Part shown: positions 1-9,900 of the stretch, piece after piece
Position numbering within the stretch: position 1 is the stretch's first letter
Layout of the letters: every line of letters starts with the position of its first letter
NCBI GenBank assembly: GCA_016721825.1
Contig: JADKHI010000003.1
Location: 1 to 64,000, forward strand
From: Flavobacteriales bacterium
GTDB lineage: Bacteria; Bacteroidota; Bacteroidia; Flavobacteriales_F; PHOS-HE28
Reading direction: 5' to 3'
Length of the DNA stretch: 64,000 bases
Translations under genes and position numbers: made by a program
The notes under the pieces: generated by a model
What the model saw: only the letters and a program-made list of their open reading frames with translations
Told to the model about the DNA's origin: nothing
The model's database searches: none

Positions 1-1574
1 GCCGATGATGCAGGCGCCCAAGCCTGCCAGCCCCCACCATAGGAAGGCCCATCCCGAGGGCCGACAGCAGTCAAGCTCCACATCGCCCACGAGCACCATG
101 CCTGCCCGGTAGTAGGGCAATGCAAGTTCTTCGGACGCCATGGCGAAGGTGGTCCAGCAGCCTGACGCAGGGCTTCATGCTTCGGCATGCCCTCGGCCAG
201 CAACTCCGTAGAAACAGCATTGATGATGCGACGAGACCTTCTCATCGATGCTCCACAGGGCGGCGACCACCAGGCTGGGGGGGCAGTACGCGTACCGCGA
301 ACCGTAGCCGAGCGAACGCACCCTTCGCCTTTATCGTCCTTGCCGCACCAGGTCTGGCGGGCGGGTGAGCACAGCGAAGCTGGGCGCGAAGGTCGAGTTC
401 ATGAGTCTCGTAGGTATGCAAGTAAGCCATCGGTCGGTCACATCAACGCCTCTACCATCCTTACTAAGCACCAACCGGGAGTACATCGGGCGAGGTGGCG
501 TTCATTCCGCGTGTACCGAGGTGAAGGACGCCGTACCGTACGCCGGCATTTCCGGCGAAGACCCTTCTCACTGGCGTCCCTCTGCCCCCCATCACACTTC
601 GCCGAGGTGCAAACTGCCCGGGGCTTGGTTCGCGGTGCTCACGGCGAACGGTTGCCGAACGTAGTCGAGAAAAATCGCTGGTGACGAGGGTCGTCCTGCA
701 CGCGAGCGAGGTAGTCCTGCTTCAGTTCATCGGTGAAGCCCGGTGCAACCGCGAGCACACCCTTCGTTCGATCGCGCGCGAGATCGGCGAATTGCACGGC
801 CGTGGTGGCGCTGAGCAGGTAGGCGATGGCATAGCGCTGAAGGAGCAAATGGCTGCGGAAGTCAGCTGGTGTGCAGGGTGCATCGAGCAACGCTTCGAAG
901 TTCACCGTGTGCATGGCGCCATCGGGAATAATGAGCAGGCGTTGCGTGGTGAGCAACTTGGCCACGGGCGCGAAAGCGAGCTGATATAACGCATGCGCCG
1001 ACTTTGTGTACGCGGCAGCATCACGCGAGGCCACAGCATCATTCAACGCCTTCACCGCTTCTGCCAGGCCCTTGTTCGGTGCTTGCACCAATGCAGCAGT
1101 GTCGGCGCGCACCACCAGCATGTACACATGCTCACCGGTGATGGCGTATGCCAGCAGGCTCTGCTCTGGCGTTACCAATCGCTTGCGCAGATCAGAGATG
1201 CTCACATGCGGCTCACCGTAGCGCAGGTTGAAATAGTCGGGATGCTCCTTGCTCAAGCGCGTTAGGAAATCGGCGAGCTCCTGCTCGCGTTCGGCCAGGT
1301 CCTCGGTGGCGGCACGATCCTCCGGTTCAAGATCCAACGCAGCCAGCAATTGTCCTTCGCGTGTGATGATGGAATCGGGCACACCGGCGAAGCGGATGCC
1401 GGCGAAATCGTTAAGACGGCTCTTCAGCAGGATCGAACGATCGGCCTCGGTGAGATCGAGGAAGCGATCCAAGCCATTGGTCGAACCTTCGCGCTGCCTC
1501 AAAAGCCACATCAATGGCCAGGTGGAAGAGGTTCTTCTGTTTGCCAATGAGACCGAGTTGCGAACCTTCATCAT
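1..1574 (-). pseudogene. CHAT (caspase-like) peptidase half of a TPR-CHAT protein, multiply frameshifted and cut by the window edge
   Basis: The reading frame from 1574 to 639 gives the first part of a CHAT domain (LLIIPDGAMHTVNFEALLD, then a GVLAVAPGF block). Below 639 the match continues only by switching frames: FLDYVRQPFA near 680-650, LHLGTRGMNATSP near 530-490, MYSRLVLSKDGRGVDVTDR near 490-430, LTxxQTGxGKDDKGEG near 370-320, SLVVAALWSIDEK near 275-240, ALPYYxAGMVLVGDVE near 125-75, then a hydrophobic WWWGLAGLGACIIG that runs off position 1. CHAT domains are cysteine peptidases with a His/Cys dyad; in the bases as given the expected THG reads TRG and the expected TACQTG cysteine codon reads CGC, so both catalytic positions are arginine. 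With at least six indels in 700 bases this may be sequencing error at a contig end or a real pseudogene. It is the continuation of the TPR gene at 1411-3213; the join lies near 1490. Confidence 0.75.
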
Positions 1575-3213
1575 CGTAGGCCGCCTTGTTACGGGCCAGT
1601 GCCATCACGCCAAGGTCCAGTTCAGCCATCCAGCTTCCACGCGCGGCCGTGCTGTCGATGGCGCGCTCGGCCATCACCTTGAAGTACAACGCATCGGGGA
1701 GCAAGTGCGGCTGCGAGAAGGTTTGCGGGATCGCCGAAGTCTTCAGCGCCTCCGCGCGGTCCCGTACAAGTGCGAGTGCGCGCGTGGCGAAGCGGTGCGC
1801 AGCGCGTGGATCATTGGCCGCGAAATACGCTTGCGCGAGCAACAGATCATACATCGCGAGCTTGTAGTACGCTGGACCATGAACGCGCTCGATGATGCCG
1901 CGCGCTTCCTGCAGATCGGTGATCGCGTCCATCGTTCGTCCTTGGTCGATCCGGAATTCGGCACGTTGGCGCAAAGCGATGGCCAACTCTGGATCGGTGT
2001 CGGCACTCTCCATGGTTTTGTGAAGGGTGATACTTCGCTCGAAGAGCGAGTCGGCGACGGCAGGTCGATCCAGCCCGGCGTACACTTCCGCGAGCTTCGC
2101 ACATGCACGGATGTAATCCTCGCTGCGCGTTCCGAAGTACTTCTCGCAGGCCTCGACATAGCGGCGCACATGCACCTCGGCCTTCGCGTAGTTCCCGGCC
2201 TCGATCTCCAGATCGGCCAAGCGATCCTGCACACCGAGCAACTTGGGGTCGTCGGGCTCGAGCAGCACCTGCCTATCCTTCAAGGCCATCTCCAACAGTT
2301 CGCGCGAACGGCCATCATCGCCCATGGCGAAATAGACCGTTGCCAAGTTCACATAGCCACGCGTGCGGCCCATGATCGCTTCATCGCGCAACGAGGGATC
2401 CGTCGCGGTATCGGCCACTGCACCGCAGACCCGGATGCTCTCCAAGTAGTTGGCTTTGCTGCGCGCGAAGTCGCCCACATCCTGCCAGAGGATACCCATG
2501 TTGATGAGTGTGCCTGCCATGCGGAAATGCTTACGCGCGTCGGTGCTCTTCGCGAGGAAGTCGAGCGCCATCTTGTAGTACGCTTCGGCTTCACGCGGCC
2601 TGCCCAAATGCCAGCAGGCGGCCCCCGCGCCGTTGCATGCTTCGCTCATGTTCATCGCCAACAGCGTGTCGGAGCGTTCGAAGGTGGCCTTGGCATCGAG
2701 ATAGTACTTCAACGCACGTTCGTGATCGCCCATGTTGGAGTAGTCGAGCGCAAGGCGCTGGCGTGCCTTGCCTCGGCGCATCAACGACACTTCCTTGTGC
2801 GCATCGGAGAATACCAGCGCGGTGGAATCAGCGCGTGCCGCATCGAGCATCCGCCCCATCCCGAACAGCAGCCGCGCCACATCGTCCATGGCATCGAGCT
2901 GGTGCAGTACGTTCTTGTCCTGTTGCTTCACCAGTTGGGCGATACGCTCGGCGGCGGCCAAGCCCACATCGGCATCCTCCGACTTCCACACTGCACGTCC
3001 GAGCATGTACGTATACCGATAGACGGAATCCTGCCAGCTCGTACCGGCGGCTTCCTTCAACTGTAGCTCGATCGCCTTGATGGTTGCCGCATGGTCCTCG
3101 GCCTTGTGGAGCTCGGCAATGAGCGCGTGCCGATCCGCGAGGCGCTTGTCGGCCTGGGCGAATGCTGTCACGACCATTAGAAGGAAGGCCGGTAGAAGTG
3201 CCGCAGCGCGCAT
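1411..3213 (-). CDS. Secreted or periplasmic TPR region of the TPR-CHAT protein (N-terminal half of a broken gene)
   Basis: The product starts with a clear signal peptide (LLPAFLLMVVTAFAQA, residues about 4-20), followed by helical tetratricopeptide-type repeats over roughly residues 30-560 (for example HERALKYYLDAKATF, NLATVYFAMGDDGRSRELLEMAL, NYAKAEVHVRRYVEACE). TPRs are protein-interaction scaffolds. The frame stays homologous until about residue 575 and then enters an out-of-frame tail; shifting frame near position 1490 restores EGSTNGLDRFLDLTEADRS and leads into the CHAT domain. The true gene therefore spans from beyond the left edge to 3213. It follows a TM/TPR-like protein and an ECF sigma factor on the same strand with only a 2-base gap, so it is probably the last gene of a three-gene operon. 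TPR-CHAT proteins behind ECF sigma factors recur in Bacteroidota; their role is not established. Confidence 0.8.
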   Translation of the reverse strand: MRAAALLPAFLLMVVTAFAQADKRLADRHALIAELHKAEDHAATIKAIELQLKEAAGTSWQDSVYRYTYMLGRAVWKSEDADVGLAAAERIAQLVKQQDKNVLHQLDAMDDVARLLFGMGRMLDAARADSTALVFSDAHKEVSLMRRGKARQRLALDYSNMGDHERALKYYLDAKATFERSDTLLAMNMSEACNGAGAACWHLGRPREAEAYYKMALDFLAKSTDARKHFRMAGTLINMGILWQDVGDFARSKANYLESIRVCGAVADTATDPSLRDEAIMGRTRGYVNLATVYFAMGDDGRSRELLEMALKDRQVLLEPDDPKLLGVQDRLADLEIEAGNYAKAEVHVRRYVEACEKYFGTRSEDYIRACAKLAEVYAGLDRPAVADSLFERSITLHKTMESADTDPELAIALRQRAEFRIDQGRTMDAITDLQEARGIIERVHGPAYYKLAMYDLLLAQAYFAANDPRAAHRFATRALALVRDRAEALKTSAIPQTFSQPHLLPDALYFKVMAERAIDSTAARGSWMAELDLGVMALARNKAAYDDEGSQLGLIGKQKNLFHLAIDVAFEAARRFDQWLGSLPRSHRGRSFDPAEEPS

Positions 3214-3215
3214 CG

Positions 3216-3936
3216 CTATTCCAATTCAGCCTTGATCGCGCGCACGCGTTCACGGTATGCCGTATCATCATCCAAGGAAAGCGCCTTTGCCTTCTCCAAT
3301 TCGCCTTGCTTGATGTACGCGAGAAAGAGGTACCACTTCGACTTGTCGCGGAACGCGGATGCCGGATCGTTGGCAACGCCCTTCGAACAGGGGGATCGCC
3401 GGACACGGCATCGCCCATGGCCAGCAGGGCACGGGCCAGATAGTAACGGAGCGTGTCGTTGTTCGGCTCCGGCTGCAAAAGGGGGACCACTTGCTGGGTG
3501 CTTCCGAGTTATCGCCGAGTTTGTAAGCCACCATGGCATCATCGAACCATGGGCATCGTCGGCGCCCATCTCCACAGGGAGTCCAGGATCCGCCACGAAT
3601 GTTCTGCGAACAGGCGCTCGTTGAGCGGCGCGCGCGACAGCCACCACATGGCGCCGGTGACCATCAGCGCGATCACCGCGGCGTACTTCAGGTACTCGCT
3701 TCCAGCCTCCGCTCTTGGTCCCGGCCGCCTCTCTGCGCGATCTAGTTCAACATGCGCGACATGCCGCCCAACTCCACCGCCCGAATGTTGTCTCGCTCCA
3801 AATCCACTTCCGCACGCAGTGCAGCATCCATGGCGATGCGCTGCTCGAAGCGGATCCGCTCATCGGCATGCATGCGATCGAGCACGTATGCCTCAATCGC
3901 TTCAAAGCTGTTCCTATCCAATGTTCCCTGGGTCAT
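3216..3936 (-). CDS. Single-TM, TPR-like partner of the ECF sigma factor (frameshifted)
   Basis: The ATG at 3936 overlaps the sigma-factor stop (ATGA), which suggests translational coupling. The first 64 residues (SFEAIEAYVLDRM, RIRFEQRIAMDAALRAEV) resemble the short cytoplasmic N-terminal helices of Bacteroidota membrane anti-sigma-like proteins. After a frameshift near 3745 the match continues with YLKYAAVIALMVTGAMWWL, one membrane segment, and after two or three more shifts (near 3600, 3540-3480 and 3385) with WFDDAMVAYKLGD, LRYYLARALLAMGD and KWYLFLAYIKQGELEKAK, which look like TPR helices. It ends ...VRAIKAELE at 3216. The span equals 240 codons plus one base, so the net shift is one. 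Membrane topology would place the TPR part in the periplasm next to the secreted TPR-CHAT protein. Anti-sigma function is inferred from position only. Confidence 0.6.
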
Positions 3937-4512
3937 GCCTCGTTCTGTTCTTCGCCGCTGATGGCCTTGCGGAAGGCGCGCAGCTTCATCATGCAGCGGT
4001 ACTTGATGGTGCGGATGCTCTCCTCCTCCACGCCCATGCCTGCGGCAATGGTCGCGAGGTCCTTCCGTTCGAAATAGAACTGATCGAGCACCGCGCGGCA
4101 CTTGTCATCGAGCTTATCGTACACGCCACGCAGACGCACGATGCGCTCCTCGATGTCGTCCGGGACATCGGTAGCGGGGTCCAGCTCGCGGTCGTCATGC
4201 ACCACTTTCATGTGCTTGTGCGCTGCTGACCGGACAATGTCCAGCCATTTGTTCTTGGCTACACGATAGAGAAAGCCACCGGGATCGGCGTCGGGCACAA
4301 GTCGTCCATCTTTCACGCTCATCCACAACACGGTCGAGCGCCTCTTGGAACACGTCCTCCGCATCGCTGCCTGTGCCGCTGTTCTGGAGAACGTAGCGTT
4401 TCACCGCTGGCAGGTGCGCCCTGTAGAGGGTACGGACGGTCGCCGGGTCGTTCCGAAGAAGACCGGACAACCAGGTCGGCTGTGCCGTGGTATCCGTAGC
4501 CGTGGCTTCCAC
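3933..4512 (-). CDS. ECF-type RNA polymerase sigma factor (one internal frameshift)
   Basis: Region 2 is visible as LLRNDPATVRTLYRAHLPAVKRYVL and SDAEDVFQEAL in one frame, and continues as GGFLYRVAKNKWLDIVR in the next; the switch falls near 4325-4345. Region 4 follows as LDDKCRAVLDQFYFERKDL and MGVEEESIRTIKYRCMMKL, the helix-turn-helix that contacts the -35 element. A GTG at 4512 gives about 192 residues after removing one extra base, the usual ECF length; an in-frame ATG at 4650 would add an N-terminus unlike the family, so the GTG is preferred with moderate certainty. The stop overlaps the next gene's ATG. With the TM partner and TPR-CHAT gene downstream it likely forms one regulatory operon. 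Confidence 0.75.
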
Positions 4513-4650
4513 TGGGAGAGCAGTGCGGACCACGATAATACGGCGAAAGGCGCGGAGCGTGCATATAGGACCGGAATGCGACCGCGGAGAATGACCGCTT
4601 TCCGAACAAGCATCGGTAAGGGTATGGGAATGTGAACACGGTTGATGCAA

Positions 4651-4824
4651 GGTGTGCTGAAGCTCCCTTCACTGATGGTGCCATGCGCTGGCCTGGCCCA
4701 TCCACCTAGGCCATCGCCACAGCCGATCGGATCTCGCTGTTCACATCCGCAGGGCAACCCCGATGTAAGCACATGGAAGGCAAAAGAGCCTCCGATCAGC
4801 CCAGAATAAACCCCAACCATTTCC
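4651..4824. other. Divergent intergenic region with no gene seen
   Basis: About 170 bases separate the sigma-factor operon (minus) from the secreted beta-helix gene (plus). I found no match to TAnnTTTG on either strand and no convincing hairpin, so the promoters that must be here are not identified. Confidence 0.4.
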
Positions 4825-5892
4825 ATGAAGAACCGACTACTCTCCTTCTGCCTTGGCATCGGCCTGTTCACCGGCCTGGCCGAAGCGCAACTGCAACGCA
4901 TCGTGCTGCAAGGCACGGGCGCACCACAGGTGTTCACGGACATCAACGCGGCATTGGCCGCTGCACAGCCGAATGACAAGCTCTACTTCAGTGGCGGCAC
5001 GTTCATCTCTTCAACCGCCTTCACCATCGGCATGCCGCTGCACTTCATCGGGGCCGGAGTGAACCCCGATAGCACCATCGTCACCAGTGCCACCACGATC
5101 GCGACCACATCCGGAGACATCATCATTCCCACCGCTGCAACCGGAAGCACTTTCACGGGCATCACTTTCGATGCTGCCTCCGATATCCAGTACGGCACAA
5201 GCGGCACCGACGACAATCCGACAGGTATCCTCTTCCAGCGCTGCCGTTTCCTCTGCCACACCTACCTCGACTTTGATGACTATTCAACTTCGAGCACGGT
5301 CTACGACGAGTGCATCTTCAATCAGTATGTCAGCGGAGGCACCGGATCCGGTAACACAACGTCCGCCACATTCACACGCTGCATTTTCGACTATGCCATT
5401 GGTACGGGGAGCTGCATAGGCGAGGTCGGCAACCTGTTCATCAGCCATTGTGTGTTCCTTGGTGAACAGGCGTTCCGCAATTCGGACGGGGCGATCATGG
5501 AGAACAGCATCTGCACGGATGCGAGCTACCCTGTTTACCAGAGCAACGGTGTCACGTTCACCAACTGCCTCTTCAGCGGCACCACGTACACGGGCAACTC
5601 CTCCGGCGAGGTCATCACCAACTGCCAGTTGAACGTTCCGGCCGCGAGCATCTTCATCAACGAGATCGACAACAACTACCAGTTCACGGACGACATGCAC
5701 CTGGCTCCAGGCAGCGGTGGTATCGGGGCTGCTGACGATGGCACTGATATCGGTATCTACGGCAGCTCCTCGCCCTACAAGCCCGGGAACGTGCCTTACA
5801 ATCCGCACTTCCGCACCGCGACCGTTGCCCCGGCCACCAACCCCAATGGTGACCTTCCGGTGAACATCCACGTGGCCGCGCAACCCAACTGA
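4825..5892 (+). CDS. Secreted right-handed beta-helix protein with a cysteine ladder
   Basis: The 355-residue product has a signal peptide (LLSFCLGIGLFTGLAEAQ, residues 4-22). The N-terminal block (VFTDINAALAAAQPNDKLYFSGGTF) is the usual start of pectate-lyase-like parallel beta-helix proteins, and the body shows short irregular turns repeating a C-x-F step: RCRFLC, DECIFN, TRCIFD, SHCVFL, TNCLFS, TNCQLN. The regular spacing suggests cysteines stacked along one face of the helix. It ends near ELDPGS-like text (LAPGSGGIGAADDGTDIGIYG), typical of the end of such solenoids, but lacks an obvious T9SS tail. No catalytic residues are recognised. It is followed after 17 bases by another secreted protein gene, so the two are probably co-transcribed. 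Confidence 0.7.
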   Translation: MKNRLLSFCLGIGLFTGLAEAQLQRIVLQGTGAPQVFTDINAALAAAQPNDKLYFSGGTFISSTAFTIGMPLHFIGAGVNPDSTIVTSATTIATTSGDIIIPTAATGSTFTGITFDAASDIQYGTSGTDDNPTGILFQRCRFLCHTYLDFDDYSTSSTVYDECIFNQYVSGGTGSGNTTSATFTRCIFDYAIGTGSCIGEVGNLFISHCVFLGEQAFRNSDGAIMENSICTDASYPVYQSNGVTFTNCLFSGTTYTGNSSGEVITNCQLNVPAASIFINEIDNNYQFTDDMHLAPGSGGIGAADDGTDIGIYGSSSPYKPGNVPYNPHFRTATVAPATNPNGDLPVNIHVAAQPN

Positions 5893-5909
5893 GCTCCCGA
5901 CAAACCGGG

Positions 5910-6863
5910 ATGAAACACATGCGCAGAATACTTCTTCTGCCTGCGTTCGCGGCCATGTGCAGCGTGCAGGCGCAACAGATCGATGGTTACCGCTACTGGT
6001 TCGATGACAACGTTGCCGGTGCAGTGACAACCACGGTAGCCGCGACACCGGAGCTGACGCTCGCGGCCAATTGGCCCACAGGCGTGATGGAACCCGGCTA
6101 CCACCGTGTAAGCATCCAGGTGCGCGACAGCAACGGCGATTGGACCGTTCCACGGACGCAATACTTCACACGCGGGAACCATGTGGTCTCCGGCTACCGG
6201 TTCTGGGTGAACGACAACACCGGAAGCGTGACCACCGGCGCCATCGGACCGAACATGGTGGTGAACCTGAACAGCCTGATAGACCCTGGCACACTACCGA
6301 ACGACTTCAACACGGTCACCATCCAGTTCAGCGATACCGACGGCGGATGGAGCGTGCCCCAAACCTCGTTGTTCGTGAAGAACGCGGGGGAGGTGAACGG
6401 CTACGAATACTGGATCGATGACGCCATTGCGAACAGCTACACCGGCAGCATCGGGCCGAGCACCGTGGTGGATCTGATCGCCGACCTGCCCACCGGTGTT
6501 CCGGCTGGCACGCACTTCTTCACCATCCGCTTCAGCGGAACGAATGGGACCTGGAGCGTACCGCTCACCACCTCGTTCGATAGCTTCGTGAGCATCGCGG
6601 AACTGCCGGGCATCAGCGACCTGGTGCTCTTCCCGAACCCGGTGAGCAACGAGTTGGGCGTGCGCTTGAGCACGGATGAAGCCAGCACATTGAACCTGCA
6701 GGTGCTGGACATGAGCGGTGCTGTGGTCCGCGACCTCTCCAATTGGAGTGTGAGCGGCACCACGTACCGCAACTGGGACATCGGTGACCTGGCCAGTGGC
6801 AGCTACCTGTTGCGCTTGAGCGATGGTAGCGGCACCTGGAGCACCCGCTTCGTGAAACAGTGA
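5910..6863 (+). CDS. Secreted protein with three GYxYW repeats and a type-A T9SS sorting domain
   Basis: The product is 317 residues with a signal peptide (ILLLPAFAAMCSVQAQ). The body is three tandem repeats of about 65-70 residues starting at roughly residues 23, 92 and 159; each opens with GYRYWFDDN, GYRFWVNDN or GYEYWIDDA and closes with a strand ending in DWTVPRTQYF, GWSVPQTSLF or TWSVPLTTSF. I do not recognise this repeat as a named domain. Residues from about 230 (LVLFPNPVSNELGV ... SGSYLLRLSDG ... STRFVKQ) form a standard type-A T9SS C-terminal sorting domain, so the protein is expected to cross the outer membrane and be surface-anchored or released. Confidence 0.75.
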   Translation: MKHMRRILLLPAFAAMCSVQAQQIDGYRYWFDDNVAGAVTTTVAATPELTLAANWPTGVMEPGYHRVSIQVRDSNGDWTVPRTQYFTRGNHVVSGYRFWVNDNTGSVTTGAIGPNMVVNLNSLIDPGTLPNDFNTVTIQFSDTDGGWSVPQTSLFVKNAGEVNGYEYWIDDAIANSYTGSIGPSTVVDLIADLPTGVPAGTHFFTIRFSGTNGTWSVPLTTSFDSFVSIAELPGISDLVLFPNPVSNELGVRLSTDEASTLNLQVLDMSGAVVRDLSNWSVSGTTYRNWDIGDLASGSYLLRLSDGSGTWSTRFVKQ

Positions 6864-6988
6864 CCTGTGGAGCCGATCGTTCACAACCCAACACCCTCTC
6901 CGATGTGTGGATGGTCCGGCCCATCCGGTCCTCGAGCCCATCACCTCAAAACCCAACCCCAACCTCGAAAACCAAACACCCGGATCCC

Positions 6989-9900
6989 ATGAGAAACCTG
7001 AACAAACTGCTCGCCAGCACAATGGCCCTCGTGGTGCCCTTGTGTACGTGGGCGCAAACGGAGATAGAGCCGAACAACTCCGCTGGCGCAGCTAACGCTC
7101 TGTCCTACAACACGGCCATGGCCGGCAGTAGCGGCACGTGCGCACCCACGGACGTGAGCGTCGATTGGTACTCCATCACCTCGACCGCACAAGGGGTGCT
7201 GCGACTGCAGACCAGTATGAGCAATACGGGCGGAACGGATGTACCGGTCAGCCTGCTGTTGCGCAACAGCGCCCAAACGGTGATCGCCACCTTCGTGGCT
7301 ACGGCCGGCGCCAACGGTGTGGCGGTGGATCAGACATTCACGCACCTCTGCTCGGGCATCGGCGTGTACTACATCAGCATCGCCAATCCGAGCCCTTCGG
7401 TTTGCACGAACTACTCGCTCACGTACGATCGGCTTGCACCGGACTACGCCGACGATAGCGAACCGAACAGCAGTGCTGGCCAGGCCTTGGATACCCTCGA
7501 TGCCGGTGTGCCTCGCGAAGGACAGATCAACTTCGAATATGGTGATGCCGACGACTGGCACCGCATCCTCGCACCGAACGACGGCGTGATAACGGTAACC
7601 GTACTGGCTGAGCATGCCGATGCTGCACCAGGCACGATGAACTTGCGCCTGCGTAACAGTTCTTCCACCGTCCTGCAGACATGGACGGTGAACGTGGGCG
7701 CTTCGGGCACTCCGATGACCAATACGTTCACACGCAACTGCACAGGTGCAGAAGTGCACTATTTTCTCACCTTCGATGGCCCCTCCGTATGCGGCGCTTC
7801 GTACCGCATCAGCTACACGGTGGCTGCGCCGTTCTACGGCGATGACGCCGAACCGAACCAGAGCGCAGGCCCTGCGATCATCGCCAATGCAGGCTCCAAC
7901 TACGATGGCCGCCTGAGCTTCGAGTATGACAATACGATCGACTGGTTCCTGTTGCAAGCGCCCAATGACGGCTTGATGACCGTGACGGTTCTCGCCGAAC
8001 ATGCGGGCGCGTTGCCCAGCGAGATGACCGTTTATCTCCGCAACAGCAGTTCCAGCGTCATCGAAACCTGGACAGCCGTGATCGGCGCCAATGGGGTGCC
8101 GGTATCCAACACCTTCACGCACACTTGCGCAGGCACCGAAGCGGTGTACTACCTATCCTTGGATACCCCGGATGATTGCGGTGTTTCCTACCGCCTCAAT
8201 TACACCGTGGCAGCGCCGCTCTATGCGGATGACCAAGAGCCGAACCAATCCGCAGGCCCAGCGATCATCGCCAATGCAGGAACGGACTACGACGGACGCG
8301 TGACCTTCGACTATGACAATACCACCGATTGGTTCCGCTTACAAGCACCAACCGATGGCGTGCTTTCCGTTACCGTGCTGGCGGAGAACGCGACGGCCTC
8401 CACCGCGACCCTGTTCGTTAACCTGCGCAACAGTGCTTCCACCATCATCGAGACCTGGTCGGTTGGCGTCGGTGCGAGCGGCGCGCCCAGCACCACCACG
8501 CTCACGCACACGTGCGCCGGGACCGAGGCCGTCTACTACCTGGAACTGGGCAATCCGACCGTGTGCGGTACCTCCTACCGTTTCAACTACACAGTGGCTG
8601 CTCCGCTCTATGCCGATGACACCGAACCGAACCAGAGCGCAGGTCCAGCCATCGTCGCTGGCGCCGGCATCGATCACGCTGGCCGTGTGAGCTTCGAATA
8701 TGACAATGCGACCGACTGGTTCCGCTTACAAGCCCCCACCGATGGCGTGCTTTCGGTTACCGTGCTGGCCGAGAACGCAGATGTCACAACGGGGACCCTG
8801 TTCGTCAACCTACGCAACAGTTCTTCCACCGTCATTGAGACGTGGTCGGTGGATGTTGGTGCGAGCGGCGCGCCCAGCACCACCACGCTCACGCACACGT
8901 GTTCCGGTACCGAGAGCGTGTACTTTCTCGAACTGGGCAACCCGGATGTATGTGGGACCTCCTACCGCTTCAACTACACGGTAGCCGCTCCCCTCTACGC
9001 CGATGACACCGAGCCGAACCAGAACGCCGGGAGCGCAAACGTGATCGACCTCACCTCCGCACCGGCAACTGGCCGCGTGAGCTTCGAGTACGACGATGCG
9101 ACCGACTGGTTCCGCGTGACCCACCCCGGCGGTGTGCTTTCCGTGGTGACACGCGCTGAGAACGCAGGACCCGCCACCACCATGTTCATGAACTTCCGGA
9201 ACTCGTCCAGCACGGTGATCCTGCAGGACGTGCTTACCGTTGGCGGCAACGGGATCGCCGTCCTGGATACAATGGCCAGCGCTGGTCCGTTGGCAGCAGG
9301 AACCTACTACATCGAAGTGGGCAACCCGGCCGCTTGCGGCGTTAGCTACCAGTTCAATTGCTACGACGATGACGACGACGGAATTTGCAACAGCAGCGAC
9401 CTCTGCGCGGGCACACCCACCGGCGAAGGCGTGAACAGCAACGGTTGCTCCTGCTCGCAAGTTATCGTTGACGATGGCGATGTGTGTACGCTGGATGCTT
9501 GCTTGAACGGCAACGTGACCAACACCTTCCAAGATGCCGATGGCGACCTTACGTGCGATGTCAACGACGGTTGCCCCAACGATCCGAACAAGATCGCGCC
9601 GGGCATCTGCGGCTGTGGTGTGGCTGATACGGACACGGATAGTGATGGCACGGCCAACTGCAACGACGGCTGCCCCAACGATCCGAACAAGATCGCACCA
9701 GGCCAATGCGGTTGCGGTGTGGCTGATACGGACACCGACAGCGATGGCACCGCCGACTGCAACGACGCATGCCCGAACCTGGCCAACCTGGTGAACGGTG
9801 ACCCCTGCGACGACGGCAACCCGAACACCATAAACGATGTGGTGAGCAACTGCTTGTGCTCGGGCACCCTGCTGGGCAACGACTGCGAAGGCGTACCCGG

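Noticed and set aside
187..684. Several plus-strand open frames in 120-990
   Set aside because: They lie opposite the recognisable CHAT domain and share no sequence features with real proteins.
1249..3066. A 605-codon plus-strand open frame opposite the TPR gene
   Set aside because: The minus strand has a signal peptide and TPR repeats; the plus-strand product has no coherent domain.
7068..9360. Tandem repeats considered as a CRISPR array
   Set aside because: The period is about 387 bases, in frame throughout, and encodes PPC-like domains; there are no short repeats with unique spacers.
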